Positions 43,634 through 53,781 are shown, counted from the first letter of the stretch. The stretch: 64,000 nt of DNA from Methylomonas montana (GCF_030490285.1 NZ_CP129884.1:3596001-3660000), one strand, 5' to 3'. Notes: a model not told the origin generated them from the letters alone. Numbers and translations are program-made.

Positions 43634-43840
43634 GACATTCTCCTCGCTGCTGTTTAGATGAACACTATTGAAGTATTTATTATTTTTATAGCGTTGTTAT
43701 ATGCTTCAAAACCGTGCAACTCAAGAATATTAGAATTTCATGATATACGCAACCGAAATTTTCGGCTTTTTAAGCGGCTTTTGATCCCGATTAAGACTGA
43801 GTACAATGCCCGATAGACTTAGCCACTGCGGAACAACACC

Positions 43841-44236
43841 ATGACCGATCGACACGACCCCGAACAAGCCTGGCGCGAGAAGCTAACCCCCGAACAATTT
43901 CATGTCTGCCGTGAAAAAGGCACCGAACCGCCATTTACCGGCAAATATACCGATTGCGACGACGCCGGCATTTACCGCTGTGTCTGCTGCGGCCATGCCC
44001 TGTTTACCTCAGAGCATAAATTTCATTCCGGTTGCGGCTGGCCTAGCTTCTGGAATCCAGTCGATGCTGACAGCCTCGATCAACAACCGGATACCAGCCA
44101 CGGCATGCAGCGAATCGAAGTGACCTGCCAATCCTGTGGCGCCCATCTCGGGCATGTGTTTGAGGACGGTCCGCAACCGACCGGCTTGCGCTATTGCATC
44201 AATTCCGTGGCGCTGACCCTGGAAAAAAAATCATGA
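43841..44236 (+). CDS. msrB: Peptide methionine (R)-S-oxide reductase MsrB
   Basis: A 131-residue MsrB repairing methionine-R-sulfoxide with thioredoxin. The zinc-binding CxxC pairs are CVCCGHALF and [16 protein letters not shown]; the substrate site is [11 protein letters not shown]; the catalytic Cys is in RYCINS near the C-terminus. Length is standard. Its stop overlaps the next start (ATGA), so the pair is probably translated together. Confidence 0.96.
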   Translation: MTDRHDPEQAWREKLTPEQFHVCREKGTEPPFTGKYTDCDDAGIYRCVCCGHALFTSEHKFHSGCGWPSFWNPVDADSLDQQPDTSHGMQRIEVTCQSCGAHLGHVFEDGPQPTGLRYCINSVALTLEKKS

Positions 44237-45537
44237 CGGCTCGGGAACACGTACGGGATTTGCTGGATTTTATCGACGCCAGCCCCAGCCCTTGGCATGC
44301 GGTCGCGACAATAGAACAACGCTTGCAGGCGTCCCAATTCCAACGCATCCAGGAAAGCGACTCGTGGTCGCTAGTGCCTGGCGGCCGTTACTATGTGATC
44401 CGCGACGATTCGTCGATCGCCGCGTTTGCGATCGGCAAACAGGATTTGGCGGAAACCGGCTTCAAGATACTCGGCGCTCACACCGATTCACCGAGCCTAC
44501 GCGTCAAACCGCAACCCGTGCTCGACTCCGACAAACTGCTGCGACTGGCTGTGGAAGTCTACGGCGGTCCGATCCTGGCGACGTTTACCGACCGCGACCT
44601 GAGTCTAGCCGGCCGTGTTGCCTATCAGGAAAGCGATGGTCGTATTGCCAGCCGGCTGCTCCGTTTCGACGAACCTCTGCTAAGGCTGCCGAACCTGGCC
44701 ATTCATATGAATCGCGGCGTCAACGAAGACGGCCTAAAATTGAAAAAGCAAGCCGAGTTGCCACTGATTTTCTCTGCCAGCGTCGAACAACAACTACCCG
44801 CCGACCGGTTTAAGCAATTGCTGGAACGCGCCAGCGGCATCGCCACCGAGCAAATTTTGAGCTGGGAACTGAATGTTTACGACACTCAGAAAGGCGCATT
44901 CTGGGGCGACGACCAATTGTTTTATGCCGATAGCCAGTTGGATAACCTGGCATCCTGCCATGCCGGCTTGAGCGCATTGCTGGACGATAACGCGCTAAAC
45001 AGCGGCAACACGCTGGTTTGCGCTTTTTTCGACCACGAAGAAATCGGCAGCGAGAGTTGCAAGGGCGCCGCCGGCAGCTTTTTACCCGACGTATTGGAGA
45101 GAATCGCCAACTCGATTGGTAATAAGCCGGACGATTTCCGGCGCGCGTTAGCCAATAGCTTTATGGTCAGCGCCGATATGGCTCACGCCTATCATCCGAA
45201 CTTCCCGTCCAGCTACGAGCCCGGCCATAAAGTCATCGTCAATCAAGGGCCGGTCATCAAGGTAAATGTTAATCACCGTTACGCGTCCGAATGTGTTTCC
45301 GAGGCGACTTTCATCCGCATTTGCCAACAAGCGGAAGTGCCTTATCAAAAATACGCGCATCACGGCGACTTGCCCTGCGGCAGTACCATCGGCCCGATCG
45401 CCTCGGCCAAATTGGGCATCCGTAGCGTCGATGTCGGCTCGCCGATGTGGGCCATGCACAGCCTCCGGGAAAGTGCCGGTGTACTCGATCATCTCTATAT
45501 GATTCAGGCCTTGCGGGGATTTTTCAGCAGCCGATAA
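44233..45537 (+). CDS. apeB: M18 family aspartyl aminopeptidase
   Basis: A 434-residue cytoplasmic zinc aminopeptidase. Motifs: [12 protein letters not shown] at the N-terminus, [17 protein letters not shown] (first zinc His/Asp), [18 protein letters not shown] (bridging Asp), [20 protein letters not shown] (catalytic Glu-Glu), [13 protein letters not shown] and the final His in [14 protein letters not shown]. It cuts N-terminal acidic residues. The start overlaps the msrB stop. Length normal for the bacterial family. Confidence 0.93.
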   Translation: MTAREHVRDLLDFIDASPSPWHAVATIEQRLQASQFQRIQESDSWSLVPGGRYYVIRDDSSIAAFAIGKQDLAETGFKILGAHTDSPSLRVKPQPVLDSDKLLRLAVEVYGGPILATFTDRDLSLAGRVAYQESDGRIASRLLRFDEPLLRLPNLAIHMNRGVNEDGLKLKKQAELPLIFSASVEQQLPADRFKQLLERASGIATEQILSWELNVYDTQKGAFWGDDQLFYADSQLDNLASCHAGLSALLDDNALNSGNTLVCAFFDHEEIGSESCKGAAGSFLPDVLERIANSIGNKPDDFRRALANSFMVSADMAHAYHPNFPSSYEPGHKVIVNQGPVIKVNVNHRYASECVSEATFIRICQQAEVPYQKYAHHGDLPCGSTIGPIASAKLGIRSVDVGSPMWAMHSLRESAGVLDHLYMIQALRGFFSSR

Positions 45538-45584
45538 TTTTTCAACTATCCTTGCCTGATGATTTTATCCGGTAGGGAATAACC

Positions 45585-46166
45585 TTGGTTTCCGTCTTTT
45601 CCACTGATGACGCATTGTTGCTGCGGCGCACCGTTGTGCTCGTCAAATGGCTGCTGCTGTGTTGCTGCGTTAGTCATCCGTCGCAAGCCGACGAAAACAA
45701 TATGGAATATAAAGTAAAGGCAGCCTACCTTTATAACTTTACCAAATTTATCACCTGGCCGGAAAAAGCCAGTCCAACATTTAATATTTGCATCATAGGC
45801 AACGATCCCTTTGGCAAATTGCTGGATCCGCTAGAAAGCAAAACCGTGCTGGACAAGCCGATTCGCTTATACCGATTCGAGTCGGCCAAACAGGCCAAAG
45901 ATTGCGATATCGTCTATTTTGACAACACCGATCAGCGTGCGGACCTCGCCATACCTGGCGTATTGTTGATCGGCTCGTTGAAAAAAGCATTGACCGTTAG
46001 CAGCCAGCCGTTCTTTGCCGAATCCGGCGGCATGATAGGCTTCGCGCTAGACGATGAAAAAGTCAAACTACACATCAACCTTAAGGCGTTAAAGCAAAGT
46101 GGACTCAATGTTAGCGCCAAACTGCTGGAAGTCGCCACACTAGTGGAAGGAGGCGAACATGAGTGA
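45585..46166 (+). CDS. YfiR-like (DUF4154) periplasmic regulator
   Basis: A 193-residue exported protein. The signal peptide is VVLVKWLLLCCCVSHPSQAD; the mature domain shows EYKVKAAYLYNFTKFITWPE and GMIGFALDDEKVKLHINLKA, hallmarks of DUF4154/YfiR. In Pseudomonas, YfiR in the periplasm represses the diguanylate cyclase YfiN. Translation appears to start at TTG (45585) after a TAGGGA ribosome site, because no ATG precedes the signal peptide. It overlaps the downstream GGDEF/EAL gene by 8 bp. Confidence 0.88.
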   Translation: MVSVFSTDDALLLRRTVVLVKWLLLCCCVSHPSQADENNMEYKVKAAYLYNFTKFITWPEKASPTFNICIIGNDPFGKLLDPLESKTVLDKPIRLYRFESAKQAKDCDIVYFDNTDQRADLAIPGVLLIGSLKKALTVSSQPFFAESGGMIGFALDDEKVKLHINLKALKQSGLNVSAKLLEVATLVEGGEHE

Positions 46167-48519
46167 ATTGTTCGCCCATCTTTCCATAAAAGCCAAACTA
46201 TTTACGATTGCCATTACGTCCAGCCTATTTTCAATGCTGCTGGCTTTGGTGATTTTAGTCACGGTTAACATTTCGGATGTCAAAAATAAGGCCCAGGATG
46301 ACTTACTGGCGGTAGCCGGCTTGATCGCCAACCGTAGCGTGGCCGCCATCATGTTTGACGATGCCAATTTGGCTAAAGAAAACCTAGTGTCGTTGAATAG
46401 TCTGCCGGACCTACGCAGCGCCTGTGTTTACACCAAAAAAGGCCTGATTTTTACCTCGTTGGACAAGCAAACCGATGCCTGTCCAAGCAGCTCGGAAGGT
46501 TTGCATACCCATTACGATAGACTCAATCTCTATGTTTACCAGCCGATGCAGGTGGACAACGATATTGTCGGTGCGATTTTTCTGGCGTCCGATCTCAGCA
46601 CGGTTTTCTGGCGTGAGCTGAAGTTTGTCGGCGTGGTATTGATTGTATTGTTTGTAGCACTATCCATTACCTTCCTACTGACAGCACCATTGTTAAACCG
46701 GGTTGCCAAGCCGATCGCGCAACTAGCCAGGACGGCTCAGAAGGTCAGCACCGATCACGATTACTCCCTGCGCGCCGCCAGGCACAGTAGCGATGAAATG
46801 GGCATTCTGGTCGATGCCTTTAACGACATGCTGGATACCGTTGAGATTCAGAATAAAGCTCTGGTTAGCGTCAAAAACAATTACCAAGCACTTTACGATA
46901 ATAATCCGACCATGGTCTTCAACCTGGACATGCAAGGACAAATCATATCGGTGAATCGTTTTGGTGCTAGACAGCTAGGTTTGAGCGTTGAAGAATTGCA
47001 AGGCTGTTCGATTTTCAATTTCGCCCATCCCGAAGACATTAACAACTGTCACCAACTCTTCCAGCATTGCCGCAATCACCCGGAAAAAGTGCATAAGCTG
47101 GAAAGCCGTATTGTCTGCCGCAACGGCAATATCATTTGGGCGAGGGAAACCGCGCGCCTAGTCAAAGACGAAAGCCATCGCCAACACCTGTTGCTGGTCT
47201 GCGAGGATATTACCGAAACCCGGCGCCTGTCTGAAAAAATCGCCTACCAGGCCAGCCACGACGAATTGACCGGCCTGGTTAACCGGCGCCAATTCGATAT
47301 CCATATTCAAAACTTGGTGCTGCAGGCGCAAAGTGACAATAGCGAACATGTATTGTGCTATCTGGATCTGGATCAATTCAAAATCGTCAATGATACTTGC
47401 GGCCATCTGGCCGGCGACGAATTGTTGAGACAACTCGGCGAGGTACTTAGGCAACAAATACGAAAAATGGACATCCTGTCCCGGCTGGGGGGCGACGAAT
47501 TCGGCATCCTGATGTCCTACTGCTCACTGGACCAGGCCGTCATCACCGGCGAAAAATTGCGTACTGCCGTTTGCGACTTCCAATTTGCTTGGGAAAACCG
47601 CAGTTTCAATATTGGCGTCAGTATCGGCATCGCCCCGATCAATCGCGCCTGCGGCAACGCGGTGGATGTGTTGAAAGAAGCCGATGCCGCTTGTTACGCC
47701 GCCAAGGAAAAAGGCCGCAATCGGGTACATGTATTTAGTCCGGACGACGAAGAATTGACGATGCGCCAGGGCGAGATGCAATGGGTCGAAAAAATCCGCC
47801 TAGGCATCGAGCAAAACCGTTTCCAATTATTCGGCCAATTGATTGTACCGATAGCCGATAGCCATGAAGGTTTACATTTTGAAACCTTGATCCGCTACCG
47901 CGACGATCAAGGCAAAATCATCCCGCCTGGCGCCTTCCTACCCGCGGCGGAACGTTACAACATGGCCGCCCCCTTGGACCGCTGGGTAATCGCCCGCTTG
48001 TTCGAATATTTGGCGACCGCCCCCGATTTTTTGCAGCGCTTGGAAATGTGCTCGGTCAATCTGTCCGGCCTATCGCTATCGGATCAGACCATGCTGGGCT
48101 TTATTGACGAACAATTCCAAAAATGGCAGATACCGACCCACAAAATTTGCTTCGAAATTACCGAAACCGCCGCGATCAGCAATTTATCCTACGCCCGGCA
48201 ATTTATCGATTCGCTACGCAAAAAAGGCTGCTCTTTCTCGTTGGATGACTTTGGTAGCGGCTTATCGTCATTTGCTTATCTGAAAAATCTACCGGTCGAT
48301 TACCTGAAGATAGACGGTCTATTTGTTAAGGATATTTTGGAAGATCGGGTGGATTTGACTATGGTTAAAGCGATCAATGAAGTGGCGCATGTGATGGGCA
48401 AAAAGACTATCGCCGAATTTGTGGAAAACCAGAATATTTTCGATCTGTTACAAACCTTGGGTGTGAATTACGCGCAAGGCTACGGTATTGCCAAACCTGT
48501 ACCCTTGCGCGAATTATGA
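46159..48519 (+). CDS. Membrane GGDEF-EAL protein (YfiN-like sensor with HAMP and PAS)
   Basis: A 786-residue cyclic-di-GMP enzyme. Two membrane helices (about 15-37 and 155-180) bracket a ~120-residue periplasmic domain; HAMP (about 180-235), PAS (about 250-360), GGDEF (365-530; intact GGDEF at 444-448, I-site RKMD five residues before it) and EAL (545-786) follow. The EAL motif reads FETLIRY, with the catalytic Glu kept but Ala changed to Thr; NLSGLS, FEITET, LDDFGSG, LKIDG and the late Glu and Gln are present. Both activities are possible. The gene is sandwiched between yfiR-like and TonB receptor genes with overlaps. Confidence 0.93.
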   Translation: MSELFAHLSIKAKLFTIAITSSLFSMLLALVILVTVNISDVKNKAQDDLLAVAGLIANRSVAAIMFDDANLAKENLVSLNSLPDLRSACVYTKKGLIFTSLDKQTDACPSSSEGLHTHYDRLNLYVYQPMQVDNDIVGAIFLASDLSTVFWRELKFVGVVLIVLFVALSITFLLTAPLLNRVAKPIAQLARTAQKVSTDHDYSLRAARHSSDEMGILVDAFNDMLDTVEIQNKALVSVKNNYQALYDNNPTMVFNLDMQGQIISVNRFGARQLGLSVEELQGCSIFNFAHPEDINNCHQLFQHCRNHPEKVHKLESRIVCRNGNIIWARETARLVKDESHRQHLLLVCEDITETRRLSEKIAYQASHDELTGLVNRRQFDIHIQNLVLQAQSDNSEHVLCYLDLDQFKIVNDTCGHLAGDELLRQLGEVLRQQIRKMDILSRLGGDEFGILMSYCSLDQAVITGEKLRTAVCDFQFAWENRSFNIGVSIGIAPINRACGNAVDVLKEADAACYAAKEKGRNRVHVFSPDDEELTMRQGEMQWVEKIRLGIEQNRFQLFGQLIVPIADSHEGLHFETLIRYRDDQGKIIPPGAFLPAAERYNMAAPLDRWVIARLFEYLATAPDFLQRLEMCSVNLSGLSLSDQTMLGFIDEQFQKWQIPTHKICFEITETAAISNLSYARQFIDSLRKKGCSFSLDDFGSGLSSFAYLKNLPVDYLKIDGLFVKDILEDRVDLTMVKAINEVAHVMGKKTIAEFVENQNIFDLLQTLGVNYAQGYGIAKPVPLREL

Positions 48520-50666
48520 GAGACATTATGTTAGACACTCTGAAAAATCGGCTTTTCAAACCTTCTCTATTACTGAGCATACTGGGTCAACCCGCCTTTG
48601 CCGAGCAAACGATGAACGACTTGATGGACTTGTCGCCAGCCGAATTAGCGAATATTTCGGTCAGCATCGCCTCCGGCACCGCCAAGCCGATATCGCATTC
48701 GGCAGCGGTAACCAGCGTCATCACCGCCGAGCAAATTTCCGCAATGGGCGCAACCGAACTACATGAGGTATTGGAAACCGTACCCGGCATGCATGTCACC
48801 ATCCAACCGGTGACGAACGATTACAATTACACCATGCGCGGCATGCGTAACGACACCAATGCCGAAGTGTTGCTCATGCTCAATGGCACCCGTTTCTCGG
48901 TACCTTATCAAGGCACACACATGGCGGGAATGATCATTCCCGTCGAGAACATCCAGCGGGTTGAAGTGATCAGGGGTCCAGGCTCGGCGCTTTATGGCGC
49001 TGATGCGTTTGCCGGCGTGATCAATATCGTCACGAAAAAGGCGGCTGATATAGACGGCTTTAACGTTGGCGCGCGCGGCGGCAATGCCGACACCAAGAGT
49101 ACCTGGGGACAATACGGCGGTAAATGGCAAGGTTGGGATGTGGCTGGTAGCCTGCAATATAGCCATAACGGCATCGATCCGGATCGAGTCATTACCGCCG
49201 ATGCGCAAACCCAGCTCGACCAAGCGCTCGGCACGAATATATCGCTGGCACCCGCGCCCATGCAAAACCAGAATGAGCGCTGGAACGGCCATCTCAATCT
49301 ACAACGCAAGCACTGGGATTTAGGATTTTGGGCATTTAACGAATCGGATTACGGATTCAGATCCGGTGCTTTCGGCGCTTTAGACAATAAAGGAAAAGGC
49401 AACGGCAGCAATTATCTTGCGGACGTACGTTATTCCACCGAAGACGACTTAGAAGACTGGGAACTGCAAGCCCATGCCAGCTTGTTACATACCGATGTCT
49501 CCGCCAATATTTACGGATTTCCGGCTGGTGCTATTTTACCGATCGGAGCGGACGGCAACATCAATCCGTTTGCACCTCGTGGGCTAGTGGCATTTCCGGA
49601 CGGTCTGCGCTTCATTCCGGGCTTTAAAAACACCGTCCCAAGCTTCGAATTTACCAGCATTTACAAAGGCTTGCCTGACCACTTAATACGCCTGATCACG
49701 GGCTTCCGCTATGAAGAAATGAATACCCAGGAAGCCCGAAATTACGGTGCCGGCATTCTGGACCGCTTTCCTTTACCGGCCGTAGCGGGCGGCCTGCAGG
49801 ATGTAACCGGCACGCCATTAACACTGATAGACGATCACCACAGAGACATATGGTCGATGGCGATCCAGGACGAATGGCAGTTTGCCGAAGATTGGCATCT
49901 CACCACCGGTCTGCGTTACGACCATTACTCCGACTTCGGCAGCACCTGGAATCCACGCGCCGCCCTGGTTTGGGATATCAATCCACAGTTAACCGGCAAA
50001 CTGCTTTATGGCCAAGCTTATAGAGCACCCAGCTTCCTGGAGCAATATCAGCAAAATAGCCCGCTTTTCCTGGGCAATCCGACCTTGCGCCCGGAAACCA
50101 TCGAAACCACCGAACTGGCATTTGATTATCGCCCGACGAAAAGCCTCAGGACAGCCCTGAATTTATATCATTATGAGATCCACGATTTAATCAGCGGCCC
50201 AATTTCAAGCGCCACCACGCTTACCGAGCAAAACACACTCGGGCAGGATGGCTACGGTAGTGAATTCGAATGGGATTGGAAGTTTCATCCGGACTGGAAT
50301 CTGCGCGGTAATTACGCTTGGCAATTTGCCCGATACGAAGCAACCCATGAGCGGGTTAGCAATGTGCCGGAGCATCATGTCTACACCGCACTAGCCTGGA
50401 ATTTTATGCCGAAATGGCAGATTCAAACGCAAATCAACTGGGTAGGTCACCGCGTTAGCAGCCCGGACGATACGCGAGTTTTAAAAGATTATGAAACCGT
50501 CGATTTGACTTTAAACGCTAAAAAGCTGATGGGTTACTTGGATATAACCGCATCGGCTCGCAACCTGTTAGATAGTCATGGCAAGGAGCCGGCGACTTCC
50601 AGCTACCCCTATAATCTGCCGATCGCTGGACAAACTTTCTATTTCGAAGCGGCTATACACTTTTAG
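48516..50666 (+). CDS. TonB-dependent outer-membrane receptor
   Basis: A 716-residue receptor. A signal peptide (LFKPSLLLSILGQPAFA) precedes LMDLSPAELANISVSIASGT, the usual lead into a plug domain (AVTSVITAEQISAMGATELH, RVEVIRGPGSALYGADAFAG, INIVTKK). The C-terminal beta-barrel ends AGQTFYFEAAIHF with a terminal Phe. Resembles vitamin B12/colicin-type receptors by plug sequence; the ligand is unknown. It overlaps the GGDEF-EAL stop by 4 bp, so one operon links c-di-GMP signalling to an outer-membrane receptor. Confidence 0.92.
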   Translation: MRDIMLDTLKNRLFKPSLLLSILGQPAFAEQTMNDLMDLSPAELANISVSIASGTAKPISHSAAVTSVITAEQISAMGATELHEVLETVPGMHVTIQPVTNDYNYTMRGMRNDTNAEVLLMLNGTRFSVPYQGTHMAGMIIPVENIQRVEVIRGPGSALYGADAFAGVINIVTKKAADIDGFNVGARGGNADTKSTWGQYGGKWQGWDVAGSLQYSHNGIDPDRVITADAQTQLDQALGTNISLAPAPMQNQNERWNGHLNLQRKHWDLGFWAFNESDYGFRSGAFGALDNKGKGNGSNYLADVRYSTEDDLEDWELQAHASLLHTDVSANIYGFPAGAILPIGADGNINPFAPRGLVAFPDGLRFIPGFKNTVPSFEFTSIYKGLPDHLIRLITGFRYEEMNTQEARNYGAGILDRFPLPAVAGGLQDVTGTPLTLIDDHHRDIWSMAIQDEWQFAEDWHLTTGLRYDHYSDFGSTWNPRAALVWDINPQLTGKLLYGQAYRAPSFLEQYQQNSPLFLGNPTLRPETIETTELAFDYRPTKSLRTALNLYHYEIHDLISGPISSATTLTEQNTLGQDGYGSEFEWDWKFHPDWNLRGNYAWQFARYEATHERVSNVPEHHVYTALAWNFMPKWQIQTQINWVGHRVSSPDDTRVLKDYETVDLTLNAKKLMGYLDITASARNLLDSHGKEPATSSYPYNLPIAGQTFYFEAAIHF

Positions 50667-51086
50667 CTAAACCGTTTGAACCAGATAATTTTGATGAATG
50701 GCATCCAGCACATAAGTTACGATCTTGCGGCTTAACCAAGCCTCGCCGGCAGCCACCGCCCGGATCATCCTGTTGATATACGCGGCCAGAGATTGACTAT
50801 TTTGATAGCCTTTAGCCCCGGCCATCACGCAATCCAGAATTTGTTCTTCCCGTAGATCATCACCGATGATGACTATATTGCTCAACGGACTAGCGCGGAG
50901 CAATAGGTTGGTATAGTCGGCGGTTTCACTGCCGCGCATTGCAAAACTCAATAAAATCAATCCGGGTTGATATCGTTCGGCGGCATTAAGCGCCTGGATC
51001 TCGTCAGAATAAAAATCAACATCCGCTTCCGCCATTAACAGGTGCGGTTGTATTTGTCCGACGTTATCGATTACTTGAATTTTCAT
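50667..51086 (-). CDS. Degenerate LuxR-type receiver protein without output domain
   Basis: A 139-residue protein starting MKIQVIDNVGQIQPHLLMAE. The fold follows NarL/FixJ receivers: AERYQPGLILLSFAMRGSET (strand 3 region), SNIVIIGDDLREEQILDCVM, AGAKGYQNSQSLAAYINRMI and the linker AVAAGEAWLSRKIVTYVLDA. The phosphoacceptor position holds Ser47 (LILLSFAMRG) instead of Asp, the N-terminal acidic pocket is poor, and the HTH region is absent; it stops right after the linker. Possibly a phosphorylation-independent regulator or a decayed gene. Convergent with the TonB receptor gene, stops adjacent. Confidence 0.7.
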   Translation of the reverse strand: MKIQVIDNVGQIQPHLLMAEADVDFYSDEIQALNAAERYQPGLILLSFAMRGSETADYTNLLLRASPLSNIVIIGDDLREEQILDCVMAGAKGYQNSQSLAAYINRMIRAVAAGEAWLSRKIVTYVLDAIHQNYLVQTV

Positions 51087-51179
51087 GGTGAAACTTGTGT
51101 TTTTAGCTGGTTTGACGGTGAGCAAGCTTGGTTATCGAAAACCGATAATCGTTACCCAACCGACTAAACTTTAAAATAA

Positions 51180-51953
51180 TCAGCTGGTAACGTCGATAAA
51201 ACCATGCAATCCACGCTTGGAATCGACTGCCAGCCACTGCTTTAAGTATTGCAGCTCTTCGGTAGATTGCAATTCATCCAAGCTTTTTTTATTTTTCAGC
51301 AACCTGAATGCCGCCGACAATACTTTGTAATTTTCGCCAACAATTCCGGCCCGTCTCAAGCCGACAATATTGAGCCGATAATGTTTGGCCGGGCGTCCAC
51401 CGATCAGCATAAAGGGAATCACGTCCATGTTGATGCCGGTGGTGCCTTGAACGATGGCATAAGAGCCGATCCGGCAAAATTGGTGCACGACTACAGCCCC
51501 GCCCATAAACACGTTGTTGCCGACTTCGACATGGCCGCCGATCGCCACGTTGTTGGCAAAAATAGTCTTATCGCCAACCGCACAGTCATGCGCAACATGG
51601 CTGTTATTCATAAAATAACAGCCCGAACCGATCTTGGTGGCTCCGCCTTCCTTGGTGGCGCGATGCGCGGTAAATCCTTCCCGAAACACATTGTTATCGC
51701 CGATTTCCAACCACGACTCGGTCTGCGCTTGGAAACCGAGATCCTGCGGCAAACCACCCAGTACGGCATGCGGATGCAGGATGTTACCGTCGCCCATTTT
51801 GACACGGCCATGCACCACGGCATGCGCGCCGATCTGGCTGTTCGCGCCAATTGCCGCTCCGGACTCGATCACCGCAAACGGCCCAATACTGACATTTTCG
51901 CCCAATATTGCGCCGGCTTCGATAAAAGCCGTTGGATGAATCAGTGTCGTCAT
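51180..51953 (-). CDS. lpxA: UDP-N-acetylglucosamine acyltransferase LpxA
   Basis: A 257-residue LpxA, first enzyme of lipid A synthesis. The hexapeptide left-handed helix runs through HPTAFIEAGAILGENVSIGP; NSHVAHDCAVGDKTIFANNV carries the catalytic His region; GGHVEVGNNVFMGGAVVVHQ follows, and the helical C-terminus has LRRAGIVGENYKVLSAAFRL. Length fits the family (about 255-265). It sits 2 bp after xerD rather than in the usual lpx cluster, and lpxD is also separate in this window. Confidence 0.95.
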   Translation of the reverse strand: MTTLIHPTAFIEAGAILGENVSIGPFAVIESGAAIGANSQIGAHAVVHGRVKMGDGNILHPHAVLGGLPQDLGFQAQTESWLEIGDNNVFREGFTAHRATKEGGATKIGSGCYFMNNSHVAHDCAVGDKTIFANNVAIGGHVEVGNNVFMGGAVVVHQFCRIGSYAIVQGTTGINMDVIPFMLIGGRPAKHYRLNIVGLRRAGIVGENYKVLSAAFRLLKNKKSLDELQSTEELQYLKQWLAVDSKRGLHGFIDVTS

Positions 51954-51955
51954 GG

Positions 51956-52840
51956 TTAGCCTCTTGGATGATGTTGGGTATGTAATGCTTTCAATCGCTG
52001 CTGGGCGATATGTGTATAAATTTGGGTAGTCGATAAGTCAGAATGACCGAGCAATAACTGGACGACGCGAAGGTCAGCACCATGATTCAGCAAATGCGTG
52101 GCAAACGCATGCCTCAAGGTATGAGGCGACAAGTGTTTATCGATACCCGCCAACTGAGCATAACGTTTGATAATATGCCAAAAGGCCTGCCGGGTCATAC
52201 AACTGCCTCTGGCAGTCACGAACAAATAATCGCTTTGTCTGTTCCCCAGAGTGACTTGCCTAGCACCGTTCAGATAACGCTCCGCCCAATCCATGGCTTC
52301 CTCGCCCACCGGCACCAAACGTTCCTTGTCGCCTTTCCCGACGATACGGACACACCCCTGCCGAAAGTTGATCTGACTGAATTTGAGCTCGACCAGCTCG
52401 GAAACCCGCAAACCGGTAGCGTACAACATCTCCAGCATGGCTCTGTCTCTGAAACCTAGCATATCGCTGATTTCGGGAGTCTGTAACAACAGTTCGACAT
52501 CGGCTTCGGACAACGATCCAGGCAGGGAGCGCCCAAGCTGCGGCGCATCGATTAGTTGAGTAGGATCGACGCTGATTTTGCCTTCGCGCAGCATATAACC
52601 GTAAAAGCGCCGCAAACAAGACAATATCCTGGCCGAGGAACGGCTTGTGATACCTTGCTGCTGCCGGTTAGCCAGAAAGTCCTTGATGCAAGCTTCGTCT
52701 ACCGCCGTTAAATCCTTTTCCTTCACCCATTTCACGAATAGCCTGAGGTCGCTACCGTAGGCCGACAGGGTATTGTCGCTCAATCCGAACTCCAGCCAGA
52801 GCGCGTTTAAAAAATGCTCTATCGTCTGCCCCGAATTCAT
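51956..52840 (-). CDS. xerD: Tyrosine recombinase XerD
   Basis: A 294-residue tyrosine recombinase acting with XerC at dif to resolve chromosome dimers. The N-terminal SAM-like domain is about 1-90. Catalytic signature: Arg in LYATGLRVSELVELK, Lys in VRIVGKGDKERLVPV, HTLRHAFATHLLNHGADLRV (His-x-x-Arg), and GHSDLSTTQIYTH (His and nucleophilic Tyr). Length and wording match XerD rather than a phage integrase. Overlaps ogt by 1 bp. Confidence 0.95.
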   Translation of the reverse strand: MNSGQTIEHFLNALWLEFGLSDNTLSAYGSDLRLFVKWVKEKDLTAVDEACIKDFLANRQQQGITSRSSARILSCLRRFYGYMLREGKISVDPTQLIDAPQLGRSLPGSLSEADVELLLQTPEISDMLGFRDRAMLEMLYATGLRVSELVELKFSQINFRQGCVRIVGKGDKERLVPVGEEAMDWAERYLNGARQVTLGNRQSDYLFVTARGSCMTRQAFWHIIKRYAQLAGIDKHLSPHTLRHAFATHLLNHGADLRVVQLLLGHSDLSTTQIYTHIAQQRLKALHTQHHPRG

Positions 52841-53343
52841 TACCCGGCTAAACTTACCTTACGTTCATATTCCAGTAGGCGGCGCTTGAATTCCACAAAT
52901 TCACCATCAGCCTGCCCCATAAAACCACCAATACCATTTTTTGCCACCACACGATGGCAGGGAATAATCCCGGCATAGGGGTTATTACGGCAAGCACCGG
53001 CCACCGCCCTTGGCCCCGAACTCAACATACGCGCCAGTCCCGAGTAAGTTTGGGCTTGACCAACTGGAATAGCCAATAGTGCTTTCCAAACCGCATTGCT
53101 ATAGGCGCTACCCTGACTTAGCAACGTAACATTCAGCTCGGTACCTGCCGGATCGAGCAAATAGCGCCGCACTTGTGCCGCCAACGGAGATAGAGCCTCC
53201 GTAGAGTCAACGCCGATATGCCAAGATGAGTCAATCACCACTTCGCCAACCAGAGTTAACTTCAACTCGGCGTCCAGCAGTGGCACGCTGACCGCCAACG
53301 TTTCCCCGCTCGCAACGGTTTGCCAAACAATATTTAGCGGCAT
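52840..53343 (-). CDS. ogt: Methylated-DNA-protein-cysteine methyltransferase
   Basis: A 167-residue DNA repair protein that removes O6-methyl groups from guanine. The active-site motif IIPCHRVVAKNGIGGFMG contains the acceptor Cys; NPYAGIIPCHR and WKALLAIPVGQAQTYSGLAR form the HTH-like DNA-binding part. The N-terminal Ada-like domain (PLLDAELKLTLVGEVVIDSS) is present. Start 53343 (MPLNIVWQTVASG) preferred; the longer frame from 53412 crosses the rplS terminator. Confidence 0.93.
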   Translation of the reverse strand: MPLNIVWQTVASGETLAVSVPLLDAELKLTLVGEVVIDSSWHIGVDSTEALSPLAAQVRRYLLDPAGTELNVTLLSQGSAYSNAVWKALLAIPVGQAQTYSGLARMLSSGPRAVAGACRNNPYAGIIPCHRVVAKNGIGGFMGQADGEFVEFKRRLLEYERKVSLAG

Positions 53344-53364
53344 AACAATTCTCTTGCTGTCGGC

Positions 53365-53394
53365 AAAAAAAAAGGCAGCTCGGGCCGCCTTTTT
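53365..53394 (-). terminator. Rho-independent terminator after rplS
   Basis: On the minus strand GGCGGC-CCGA-GCTGCC followed by nine T (53373-53365), 39 bp beyond the rplS stop. It also reads as the start of the ogt upstream region. Confidence 0.88.
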
Positions 53395-53433
53395 CCTATA
53401 GATCAGAAGCAACCGATCAGGTTACTCTCCGTA

Positions 53434-53781
53434 TCAAGAAAGTCTTTCTTTGATACGAGCCGCTTTACCGGTCAAATCGCGCAGGTAATACAGTTTCGCG
53501 CGACGAACATCGCCACGACGTTTAACTTCGATGCTGCCAACCGATGGGCTGTGGGTTTGGAAAACACGCTCAACACCAACGCCATGCGAAATTTTTCTGA
53601 CGGTAAATGCTGAATTCAAACCGCGATTACGTTTGGCAATCACGATACCTTCAAAAGCCTGTAATCTTTCGCGAGTGCCCTCGGTAACCCTTACTTGCAC
53701 CACGACAGTATCGCCAGGGCCGAATTCCGGCACATCTTTTTTCAGCTGTTCAGCTTCCAATTCTTCAATAATTTTACTCAT
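53434..53781 (-). CDS. rplS: 50S ribosomal protein L19
   Basis: A 115-residue L19, at the 30S-50S interface. [20 protein letters not shown] and [59 protein letters not shown] are textbook. Last gene of the rpsP-rimM-trmD-rplS operon, followed by a strong terminator. Start taken at 53781 rather than the ATG two codons earlier. Confidence 0.98.
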   Translation of the reverse strand: MSKIIEELEAEQLKKDVPEFGPGDTVVVQVRVTEGTRERLQAFEGIVIAKRNRGLNSAFTVRKISHGVGVERVFQTHSPSVGSIEVKRRGDVRRAKLYYLRDLTGKAARIKERLS

